From Verrucomicrobiota bacterium (GTDB lineage: Bacteria; Verrucomicrobiota; Kiritimatiellia; RFP12; UBA1067): a DNA stretch of 64,000 nt. The notes under the pieces are model-generated. The model was not told the DNA's origin. It saw only the letters and a list, made by a program, of their open reading frames with translations, and did not search any database. Location of the stretch: assembly GCA_023269675.1 (NCBI GenBank), contig JAHFSX010000007.1:62001-126000 (forward strand), given 5' to 3'. The stretch's first letter is position 1. Every line of letters starts with the position of its first letter. The translations under genes and the position numbers were made by a program. This document shows positions 28,001-35,181 of this stretch, piece after piece.

Positions 28001-29983
28001 CTGCGTCAACGTCTGGGTGTGGAGGACGCCGGGCTCGCGGTCCGTCTGCCACACGAGGGCGGACGCGTCGGGGTCATAGATGCCGACAGGCTCGAGGGTG
28101 CAGGCGACGCGGTGGAGGGTTTGCGTGTCATAGGTGTTGATCAGCGGCGTGTGGGTGATCACGGGGGGCGTCATGTTGACGGCGGCGGCGAACGGGGTCG
28201 CGGGGTCGCCGAAGAGGTTGAGCTCGTAGTAGACCCAGCGCCAGTAGCTGGCGGAGTAGGTGCTGAGCAGATAGAGGTTCATGCGGCGGGACTGCTCGTT
28301 GATTTCGCCGAGCCGGGTGGCGCTGCCGCGGAGGGCCGTGTCCCAGAAGCAGCGGTGGAAGCGGTGGGAGTAGCCCCCGACCACGTTGTTGTACTCCCAG
28401 CCTTCACGCGCGTTCATGATGGCCGATGCGGCGGCGTTGCTGACCGTGACGATCTGCTCCGCGAAACAGTCGGGCGTGTCGAACGCGCCGGAGCTGCATG
28501 TTTGGGAGTAGACGAAATAGGGCATGTCGTTCGTGAAGGCCCGCAGCGCGGTCATGTTCGCCGACTGCGTGAGCGCGATCTTCATGCACTGTTTGGCGGC
28601 GCCGTGGCCGATGTGGTTGACGGTCTGCAAGTTCTGGTTGAGGAAGGCGAGCGCGTCGGCGGTGGTCCACTGGTAAGCGTCGCTGTCGTACAGGGTGAAG
28701 CCGGTGTTGAACGCCGCCGCGTAGGGCGAGGTCTCGAAGCCGAGCGAGTTGAGCCCGTACGTGGTGCTGCCGACGCGGAGTTCCTCCATGTAGCCTGTGG
28801 CGTAGACCAGCGTGCCCATATCCATGCGTTCGGCGACCAGCGCGTTGGGCGCGATGTCCTGAGCGGTGGCGCTTTCGTAACGCAGGGTCTTGCGGACCAT
28901 GTGGGCGAGTTCGGCGGCGTCGGCGACGGGGAAGCGGCCGACCAGGACCTCGGCGGTGAGATCCACGTCCCCGCCGTTCGCGCCGTCGTTGACCTCGCCG
29001 TAACGGCCGTTGCCGTTGCCGTCGTAGGAGCCTTCCATGCAGCCGTAGTAGAGGGCGTCGGCGGGGATTTCGGCGGTGCGGGTGACGATCAGGTCAAGGA
29101 AAGAGACGTAGAGTTTCTGGACGGGCACGAGGTCGAAGGTGCCCCCGATGAGCAGGTACCGCAAGCCCCATTTCTGGCAGGCGTCCTGGACGAAGGCGCG
29201 GATCTTAGCGACCGGGTTCGCGCCGGCGTAATTCGCGTAGATCCATTCGGTGGTGACCAGGGCGGGGGTGAAGCCGGCGCGGGCGCGGGCCTCGCAAAGC
29301 GCTTGAAAGTTCCACGGCCCGGGCGCGTTGTATATCAGGTTCGAGGTCGACACGACCGCATAAGTGTGGGATTCGCCGGGAGTGAGCGGCGAGAGCGAGA
29401 GCGGGGTGGCGAGCGTACCGCGCTGCGGGGTGGCGGTGTCGGGCGGCGGCACGGGCCGAAGCTCGACCGCAACGGTGACGGACGCGGCGGCCAGCAAAAC
29501 CTGGCGGGCCGGGTCGAAGCGCACGGGATGGATCTGTACCGAGAGCAGGGTGTTTTCGCGCAGGCGGTCGGTGCGCCAGACGGGGCGGGCGTAATCGGGA
29601 TAGGGTTCGGCAGACTGGTAGACCGCGGGGTCAGGCGTGACGGCGGGAAGCTCCTCGCCGGGCTGGGTGGGGGGCAAACCCCACTCGACGGGCGCTGAGA
29701 GCGGGTATTCGCGGATCACTCCGGGCGTCAGGGTGACGGCGACGACCTCGAAGCCGGCGGGGATGTCGAACGCTGCGCCCGCCACGGGTAGCACGGGCCG
29801 GCCGGTCTGCACGTCGGGTTCGCAATCGGCCACGGCGACGCGCGCGAGGCCCTCGGGAGTGAGGCTGATTTGCGGGGCCTGAAAAGGGACAGCGCGACTG
29901 AGGCCATCGCCGGGAACGGCTTTGACGCTGAGCGCGAGGACTACCGCGCATAAACCGAGGGCTCTTTTATATTCTACCAACAT
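25034..29983 (-). CDS. Secreted gingipain-like peptidase (C25), 1649 residues
   Basis: A signal peptide (about 1-23) and a propeptide-like region (about 25-190) lead into the C25 caspase-like catalytic domain (about 205-590). The catalytic dyad is H460 in NHIGHG and C496 in YSQTCSSGAFD, as in gingipains. Later regions include Ig-like folds, a Ca2+-binding DSDFDGDGY segment (about 900), a MAM/hemagglutinin-like jelly roll (about 1128-1250, ends EGWYIDDVTV) and a second DFDGDGMLTADEE segment near the C-terminus. The chain ends RFYRVLVRKP, an F/Y-R-V ending common in secreted verrucomicrobial proteins. Cleavage specificity is not readable. No ribosome-binding site precedes the ATG; see the promoter. 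Confidence 0.88.
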   Translation of the reverse strand: MLVEYKRALGLCAVVLALSVKAVPGDGLSRAVPFQAPQISLTPEGLARVAVADCEPDVQTGRPVLPVAGAAFDIPAGFEVVAVTLTPGVIREYPLSAPVEWGLPPTQPGEELPAVTPDPAVYQSAEPYPDYARPVWRTDRLRENTLLSVQIHPVRFDPARQVLLAAASVTVAVELRPVPPPDTATPQRGTLATPLSLSPLTPGESHTYAVVSTSNLIYNAPGPWNFQALCEARARAGFTPALVTTEWIYANYAGANPVAKIRAFVQDACQKWGLRYLLIGGTFDLVPVQKLYVSFLDLIVTRTAEIPADALYYGCMEGSYDGNGNGRYGEVNDGANGGDVDLTAEVLVGRFPVADAAELAHMVRKTLRYESATAQDIAPNALVAERMDMGTLVYATGYMEELRVGSTTYGLNSLGFETSPYAAAFNTGFTLYDSDAYQWTTADALAFLNQNLQTVNHIGHGAAKQCMKIALTQSANMTALRAFTNDMPYFVYSQTCSSGAFDTPDCFAEQIVTVSNAAASAIMNAREGWEYNNVVGGYSHRFHRCFWDTALRGSATRLGEINEQSRRMNLYLLSTYSASYWRWVYYELNLFGDPATPFAAAVNMTPPVITHTPLINTYDTQTLHRVACTLEPVGIYDPDASALVWQTDREPGVLHTQTLTQVEGNLYESWVAPQPANTRVAYTLLARNYAGVETRWPASGDSVFYVTERLDLDIRGSPFNYGTATPDYGTHHFASGLVAVASVADFFSVDSSTRYRSTGFFGTGSVPQSGTNLSVTFQMVSSSLLVWNWQREYLLTVCADNSAFPTQTFWGSANSTFAVPPVPQVVSNGTLYAFAEWRLDGLRTPAAPGYCAPAFGDLLLDAPRTLEARYLPVTLDADGNAIADWWEFQYFGANGNNPDSDFDGDGYSLLEEYQDRSNPLVASLTPAPPRITHMPLAETQTRPGPFTIQALITDTHTVESATVRWHRKSEAWQLTPMTLVSNALYEAQIGAVSGPGDDFEYQILASDPSGKSSQTDIIFFYLRYPAADTSRFHDLAFVSLPTQTIVSQYMNLYNTGNADLVWTLRFARVESILSTNLPCWNRQSLGQAWQVSTNRSASAPYALFSHLVSAPTVTAPVRASITMPPVLIGKGATLAFKYWISSELYNTTRAFDGGIVEYSLDDGATYQQLKGPYTHTVYGWAASPWPEGTPCFAGNGSEGWRTATFDLLKEYPEMNGFQDRVLHFRFHYGADNNTDNEGWYIDDVTVTPLQWQQGFSHSIEPSYNYTIPAGSYKRILWCNLPASMDARDDNLTVFLLSNDPVHPLFSFYWQLKIRDRPLLPGLNAAQTTTGDGLVSLATGVYDMDGEPVGLAAQWSPDNGKTWSAAALTNVLASVGTAAPVAPDGHISGIATLTNAVRVTNQLSAAWSSRLIVPPLAVNTQVLFRVTATNGYFGQTYTTARLTVDNVPPSFQPGTLALAPLSTVGPYALTTNLLTLAWPAALDTPAGGALTYRLSSSFGSTNLLTQTGTALAVSNWLNTTHTYQVVALDRSGNASPPLTVSSLVLDARGDFDGDGMLTADEETAGTSATDPDQCFKAGLAASAATPGLTALSWNSALNRSYTVMATPTLLPPAWQPVPGLTDIPGTGTPFSVDIPASGPSRFYRVLVRKP

Positions 29984-29991
29984 TGTTTACT

Positions 29992-30020
29992 ATTTTACGA
30001 CACATCGGCCGCCTGCGTAA
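29992..30020 (-). promoter_or_regulatory. Promoter of the C25 peptidase gene, near-leaderless
   Basis: On the minus strand TAAAAT (29992-29997) lies 8 nt before the ATG. An 18-nt spacer separates it from TTTACG, a weak -35. The transcript would start one or two nt before the ATG. The inverted heptamers TGTTTAC (29984-29990) and GTAAACA (30017-30023) flank the promoter. Confidence 0.45.
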
Positions 30021-30109
30021 ACAACGAAATTCGGCTTGGTATCCGCAGGAAGATTCATTAAACTTGCGCGAATGTTGGCTTGAGGTTTCATCTTGCAGTA
30101 AGGAATGCT

Positions 30110-31336
30110 ATGCGCTGTATCGGGTGGTCGGTAGTTTGGGCGGGATGTGCGGTGCTGCAGGCGGTCGCTGGCGACTGGACGCAGTGGCGCGGCAGCAACC
30201 GGGATTTGATCGTGACAGGTGAGTCGCTGCTGGCAAGTTGGCCCGAGGGCGGACCCCGCCAGGCGTGGCAGATCGAGTTGCCGGGCGAGGGGTACTCTGA
30301 ACCGGTGGCGGTCGGAGGGATGATCTACATCACCGGCAACACCGGCGACAAAAAGAACCGCGAGGGCTTCCTTTACGCGTTGGAGGCCAAGACCGGCAAG
30401 ATCGCCTGGCAGACCAAGTACGGGCCGGAGTGGGCCGCGAGCTACGAGTTCGCCCGCACCTCGCCCACTTTTTTTGACGGACGCGTCTATGTGGTCGGCG
30501 GCCTGGGGCACGCCGTGTGCATCGACGCGAAAGACGGCAAGGTGGTCTGGTCGGTCGACGCGCATGCCAAGTTCGGCGGACGCAACATCACGTGGGGCAT
30601 CGCCGACAACCCGCTCATCTACGACGGGAAGGTGATCTGCCAGCCGGGCGGACCTGACGCCTCGATCGTGGCCCTCGACGTCAAAACCGGCGAGCCGGTC
30701 TGGAAGAGCACGGGACTGAGCGAGCGCAGCGCCTATTGCTCGCCCGCGCTGTTGACGGTCGGCGGGCGGCAGCAGGTGGTCACCATGCTGGAGGACAGCG
30801 TGGTCGGGGTGGACGCCAAGGACGGGCGTCCGCTGTGGAAGTATCCGCACCGCAACAAGTATGCCGTGCATCCCAACACGCCCGTGCTGTGCGGCAAGGA
30901 CCGCCTGTTCGTTTCATCCGGTTACGGGTATGGCGCGGAGGCGATCGACGTGTCGGGCGGCGACGTCAAGCGCGTGTGGTTCGACAAATCCTCGGACAAC
31001 CATTTCCAGGGCGTGGCGTTTTACCAGGGGCGCATCTTCTCCTCGGGCGGCGGCAAGTTGTCCTGCTTTGACCCTGCGGACGGCCGCGTGGTCTACACGG
31101 TGGCGGGTGCGAAGAAGACTTCGTTCTGCATCACGCCGGCCGGCATGATCACCTACGACGAGAACGGCGGGACGGTGATGCTGGTGAAGGTTGAGGCCGA
31201 CACGCATGCCGTTGTATCCTCTTTCAAAATCGGGTACGGCAACGGGCCGCATTGGTCTTCGCCGGTCGTTGCGGACGGGGTGCTGTATCTGCGCCGCGGC
31301 AAAGGGCTGGCCGCGTATGCGATCGGCGCGAAGTGA
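30110..31336 (+). CDS. Secreted PQQ-like beta-propeller protein
   Basis: The protein has 408 residues from ATG 30110, with TAAGGA 6 nt upstream. A signal peptide (about 1-20, ends AVAG) is followed by DWTQWRGSNRD, the usual start of PQQ-like quinoprotein propellers. The body has repeated Trp-docking motifs such as LEAKTGKIAWQTK, IDAKDGKVVWSVD, LDVKTGEPVWKS and VDAKDGRPLWKY, one per blade. Most such proteins in these phyla have no quinone-binding enzyme site and act as scaffolds. It lies 50 nt before the aldose epimerase gene, so it may share a sugar-related transcript. Function unknown. Confidence 0.88.
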   Translation: MRCIGWSVVWAGCAVLQAVAGDWTQWRGSNRDLIVTGESLLASWPEGGPRQAWQIELPGEGYSEPVAVGGMIYITGNTGDKKNREGFLYALEAKTGKIAWQTKYGPEWAASYEFARTSPTFFDGRVYVVGGLGHAVCIDAKDGKVVWSVDAHAKFGGRNITWGIADNPLIYDGKVICQPGGPDASIVALDVKTGEPVWKSTGLSERSAYCSPALLTVGGRQQVVTMLEDSVVGVDAKDGRPLWKYPHRNKYAVHPNTPVLCGKDRLFVSSGYGYGAEAIDVSGGDVKRVWFDKSSDNHFQGVAFYQGRIFSSGGGKLSCFDPADGRVVYTVAGAKKTSFCITPAGMITYDENGGTVMLVKVEADTHAVVSSFKIGYGNGPHWSSPVVADGVLYLRRGKGLAAYAIGAK

Positions 31337-31386
31337 ACGGTGGCGAGGCGCGGGCGCTGACGGCCGTGCCTACAAGGAGCGTGGCG

Positions 31387-32565
31387 ATGAAATCAGGGAT
31401 GCAGGGAATTTTGGGTGCCGGCCTCGCCTTTTGCGTGGCGGCGGGCTGCTGTTCTGACAAAGGAGCGGATGTGAAAAAGAGTGGAGCGGTTGAGCCTTCC
31501 GTGGTTGTGAAGCCCTTCGGCAAGACGAAGGACGGGCAACTGGTGCACCAGTATACGCTGACCGGCGCGGGCGGCGTGGTGATGGATGTGATCGATTACG
31601 GCGGCAAGGTCGTCAGGCTTTTGACCCCGGACCGCAACGGCGCGAAGGACGATATCACGCTGGGGTTCAACGACGTCGCCGGCTATGAGACCCAGGACCC
31701 GTATTTCGGCTCGCTGATCGGCCGTTACGGCAACCGCATCGCGGGCGGAAAGTTCACGCTGGATGGCGCGACCTACACGTTGCCGACCAACAACGCGCCG
31801 GGCGGCCTGCCGTGTTCGCTGCATGGCGGCACCAAGGGGTTTGACGCGTATGTGTGGCACAGCGAGCCGCTTTCCGAAGGACAGGACGTCGGCGTCAAGT
31901 TCACCCTGACCAGCCCGGACGGGGACCAGGGGTATCCGGGCAAGCTGGACCTCACGGTGCGTTACTGGCTCACGGCGCAGAACGTGTGGCGCATCGAGTA
32001 CGAGGCCGTGACCGACAAGGCCACGCCCGTGAACATGACGCAGCACCTCTACTTCAACTTCAAGGGCGAGGCCGAGGGCACGATCCTCGACCACGAGCTG
32101 ACGCTCTTCGCCGACCGCATGACGCCGGTCACCCAGGGGCTGATCCCGACCGGCGCGGTCGTGCCGGTCAAAGGCACGCCGTTCGACTTCACGACGCCGT
32201 GGATCATCGGCGCGCGGGTGGACGCCGACAATGAGCAGCTCCGCTTCGGCGGGGGGTATGACCACAACTGGGTGCTCAACAGTCAGGCCGGCAAGCTCGC
32301 GCCGGCGGCCGCGCTCTACGAGAAGACGACCGGGCGCTTCATGGAGGTGTGGACCACCGAGCCGGGGATCCAGTTCTATTGCGGCAACTTCCTGACCGAC
32401 AAAGTCACGGGCAAGCGCGGCAAGAACCTGTGCCGCCGCGGCGGCCTGGCGCTGGAGACCCAGCACTATCCCGATTCTCCGAACCAGCCCGCTTTCCCGT
32501 CCACGATCCTGCGCCCCGGCGCGGTTTACAAGACGGTGACGGAGTATCGGTTCGGCGCAAAATAA
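31387..32565 (+). CDS. galM: Aldose 1-epimerase (galactose mutarotase), lipoprotein
   Basis: The protein has 392 residues from ATG 31387, with AAGGAG 7 nt before it. A lipoprotein signal ends at VAAGC. The mutarotase fold is clear: IGRYGNRIAGGKFTLDG, LHGGTKGFD, the catalytic acid His H220 (TQHLYFNF), and the catalytic base Glu E357 (LALETQHYPDSPN). It interconverts alpha and beta anomers of galactose, glucose or related sugars. Periplasmic display fits a job of feeding the right anomer to the SGLT-type symporter encoded 42 nt downstream. Confidence 0.93.
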   Translation: MKSGMQGILGAGLAFCVAAGCCSDKGADVKKSGAVEPSVVVKPFGKTKDGQLVHQYTLTGAGGVVMDVIDYGGKVVRLLTPDRNGAKDDITLGFNDVAGYETQDPYFGSLIGRYGNRIAGGKFTLDGATYTLPTNNAPGGLPCSLHGGTKGFDAYVWHSEPLSEGQDVGVKFTLTSPDGDQGYPGKLDLTVRYWLTAQNVWRIEYEAVTDKATPVNMTQHLYFNFKGEAEGTILDHELTLFADRMTPVTQGLIPTGAVVPVKGTPFDFTTPWIIGARVDADNEQLRFGGGYDHNWVLNSQAGKLAPAAALYEKTTGRFMEVWTTEPGIQFYCGNFLTDKVTGKRGKNLCRRGGLALETQHYPDSPNQPAFPSTILRPGAVYKTVTEYRFGAK

Positions 32566-32607
32566 GGACAGGTTTCATTTTTCTAACCAAGAGTCGAGGA
32601 GAAGTTC

Positions 32608-34473
32608 ATGGGATTCATCGATATCGCAGTGTTTGTCGCCTTTGTCGCGTCGGTCATCGGCGTAGGCCTTTGGAAGAGCAAGAGCGCGAATAGTGAAGAG
32701 GGAACCGCGGCCGATTATTTTCTGGCCGGGCGCGGGCTGACGTGGTGGCTGATCGGCATCTCGCTGATCGCGGCCAACATCTCGGCGGAGCAGTTCGTGG
32801 GCATGTCCGGCCAGGCGGCGGCGTACCTCGGCTTGGCGATCGCCAGCTACGAGTGGATGGCGGCGGTGACGCTGGTGGTGGTGGCCTTCGCGTTTCTGCC
32901 CTACTTCCTGAAGACCGGCATCTACACGATCCCGGGCTTTCTGGAGCAGCGCTACAATCATTACGCGCGCTCCATCATGGCGGTCTTCATGATGATTATC
33001 CTCGTCACCGTGTCGCTGGCGGGCGTGATCTATGCCGGCGCGCTGCCCATGAACGAGCTGCTCGGGCAGTTTGGCTTTAACCTCAGCATGACGGCGTGCT
33101 GCTGGCTGATGGGCTTGCTGGCGGCGGCCTACGTGGCCGCGGGCGGCCTCAAGGCGTGCGCCTGGGCCGATCTGATCCAAGGCACCGCGCTGATCATCGG
33201 CGGCGCGATCATCACCTACCTGGCGGTTGCGGCGCTGGGTGCCGCGCCGGCGGCGGGCTTGGTCAACGCGTCGGGCGCAGCGGCCACGGTGGCCGATCAG
33301 GCCAGCGGCGTCAGCAAGCTGTTTGCGCTGAACGGCGACAAGCTGCACATGTTTCTGCCGAAGACCGACAAGATCCTGCCCTGGACCGCGCTGCTGGTGG
33401 GCCTGTGGATTCCGAACTTCTACTACTGGGGCTTGAACCAGTACATCACGCAGCGCCTGCTGGGCTCCGCTTCCCTGGCGGAAGGTCAGAAGGGCATCGT
33501 CTTCGCCGCGGCCCTCAAACTGATCATTCCCTTCATCATCGTTTTCCCCGGCATCGTCGCTTTCAACCTCTTCAGCAAAGAGATGGCCGAGCGCGGCGCA
33601 AACGATCCCGCCATCAAGATCGCGAACGCGAAAGTGATTGCCCATTATCAGGCGATCAAGAATGACGCCGCCGTCTTTGAGGTCTTCGACTTCGACAAGG
33701 GCTGGTCGCAGAACAACGTCGAGCTGGCCGCCGAGCTGACCGCCTACAATGCCGCCGAGCGCGCGGCCGCCAAGGTGGCCGACAAATCAGTCCTCTCCTC
33801 GGGGCTGACCGGCTACAAGTACGATTCGGCCCTCGGCCTGCTGATCGTGAAGCTGGTCAAGCCCGGCAACGGCATCTTGGGCTTTGTGCTGGCAGCCCTG
33901 CTGGGTGCGATCGTGTCCTCGCTGGCGGCCGTGCTGAATGCGGCGTCCACGATCTTCTCGATCGACATCTACCATTCGTACATCAACAAGCAGGCGACGC
34001 AGAAGCAGCTGGTGGGGGTGGGCCGCATCAGCGTGGGTGTCTTCGTGGTGATCGGGTGCGTGCTCGCGCCCCTGCTGGCGAACCCGAACCTGGGGGGCAT
34101 CTTCACCTACATCCAGATGTTCCAAGGGTTCATCTCCCCCGGCGTGCTGGCGGTCTTCATGTTCGGCCTGCTGAACCGCACGGCCAACGGCTGGGTGGGC
34201 GTCATCGGGCTGTTGCTCAACCCGGTCCTGTACGGCACCCTGAATCTGGCCGGCAAATGGTTTGGCGTCCAGATCGACTTCTTGAATGCCATGGCGATCT
34301 GCCTGGGCATCAACCTGCTGGTGATGTTCATCCTGGGGCAGTTCATGAGGTTGCCGCAGCCGATCGTTTTCCACACCAACACGCATCTGAACCTCGATTC
34401 CTCCAAGGGCGCCAAGTGGATCGGGATCGGCGTGGTGGTGGCGACCGTGCTCCTGTACATCATTTTCCGGTAA
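32608..34473 (+). CDS. SGLT-type sodium:solute symporter
   Basis: The protein has 621 residues with about 14 membrane helices. The family signature lies in the second half, SSLAAVLNAASTIFSIDIYHSY, which matches the Na2-site helix of vSGLT (SSLASMLNSTSTIFT). Other marks are GRGLTWWLIGISLIAANISAEQF at the start and IPGFLEQRYN. It should import a sugar together with Na+. A charged segment of roughly 90 residues (about 324-415), without membrane character, is inserted between helices; it is longer than the usual loop. The gene follows galM closely, which supports a sugar substrate, probably galactose or glucose. Confidence 0.92.
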   Translation: MGFIDIAVFVAFVASVIGVGLWKSKSANSEEGTAADYFLAGRGLTWWLIGISLIAANISAEQFVGMSGQAAAYLGLAIASYEWMAAVTLVVVAFAFLPYFLKTGIYTIPGFLEQRYNHYARSIMAVFMMIILVTVSLAGVIYAGALPMNELLGQFGFNLSMTACCWLMGLLAAAYVAAGGLKACAWADLIQGTALIIGGAIITYLAVAALGAAPAAGLVNASGAAATVADQASGVSKLFALNGDKLHMFLPKTDKILPWTALLVGLWIPNFYYWGLNQYITQRLLGSASLAEGQKGIVFAAALKLIIPFIIVFPGIVAFNLFSKEMAERGANDPAIKIANAKVIAHYQAIKNDAAVFEVFDFDKGWSQNNVELAAELTAYNAAERAAAKVADKSVLSSGLTGYKYDSALGLLIVKLVKPGNGILGFVLAALLGAIVSSLAAVLNAASTIFSIDIYHSYINKQATQKQLVGVGRISVGVFVVIGCVLAPLLANPNLGGIFTYIQMFQGFISPGVLAVFMFGLLNRTANGWVGVIGLLLNPVLYGTLNLAGKWFGVQIDFLNAMAICLGINLLVMFILGQFMRLPQPIVFHTNTHLNLDSSKGAKWIGIGVVVATVLLYIIFR

Positions 34474-34603
34474 GCGCGTAGCCGGTGGTTTCGGCGGCGC
34501 GGAGCGCTCGCCCTACGGGGTAGGGTGCGCGTCACGCGCCGCTTTCGGTTTGTCCGGTCGGTCGAGCTCCGCTCGCCGCCGCAGCTTGCACGTGGGGGTG
34601 TCT

Positions 34604-35167
34604 ATGGCCGATGGATGCAAAGTGGCGGAGCGCGTGCGGACGTACCGTGAGCGCCTGCAGATGACGGAGGCGGAGCTTGCCGAGAAGTCGGGGATCAGCG
34701 TGAACGTGATCGCGGCGGTCGAGGCGGGCGAAGTCTATCCGGCGCTGGGCGTGCTGGTGAAGCTCTCCCGCGCCCTCGGGCAGCGGCTCGGGACGTTCAT
34801 GGACGACCAGTACAAGCCTGATCCGCTCATCGTGCGGGCTGACGAGCGCTTGAGCGAGCGGGCGTCGCACAAGCCCTGCATGACGGGCGGGTACCACTAT
34901 TTTCCGCTGGGGCGCGGCAAGACGGACCGCCATATGGAGCCGTTCTACATCGAGATCGACGCGCATGCGGCCGCGCCGCTCTCGTCGCACGAGGGCGAGG
35001 AGTTTATCGTCGTGGTTTCGGGCGCGGTCGAGCTGGTTTGCGGCGGCGTCACGCAGACCCTCAGGGCCGGCGACTCCGCTTATTACAACTCGGTCGTGCA
35101 GCATCTCGTGAAACCGTCTGGCGGTCAGACGGCGGCGATCTACGCCGTGATCTTCATGCCGCTGTAA
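34604..35167 (+). CDS. XRE-family regulator with C-terminal cupin
   Basis: The protein has 187 residues from ATG 34604 (GGGGGTG upstream). Residues 5-60 are a helix-turn-helix of the XRE type (RVRTYRERLQMTEAELAEKSGISVNVIAAVEAG), residues about 100-185 a cupin (SSHEGEEFIVVVSGAVELVCGG, then LRAGDSAYYNSVVQHLVK). The cupin probably senses a small ligand. Its stop lies 14 nt before the acyl-CoA synthetase gene; this pairing of an XRE-cupin regulator with an AMP-binding enzyme is found in several bacterial phyla, so it likely controls that gene. Confidence 0.9.
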   Translation: MADGCKVAERVRTYRERLQMTEAELAEKSGISVNVIAAVEAGEVYPALGVLVKLSRALGQRLGTFMDDQYKPDPLIVRADERLSERASHKPCMTGGYHYFPLGRGKTDRHMEPFYIEIDAHAAAPLSSHEGEEFIVVVSGAVELVCGGVTQTLRAGDSAYYNSVVQHLVKPSGGQTAAIYAVIFMPL

Positions 35168-35181
35168 CGGAAGCTCCGCCT

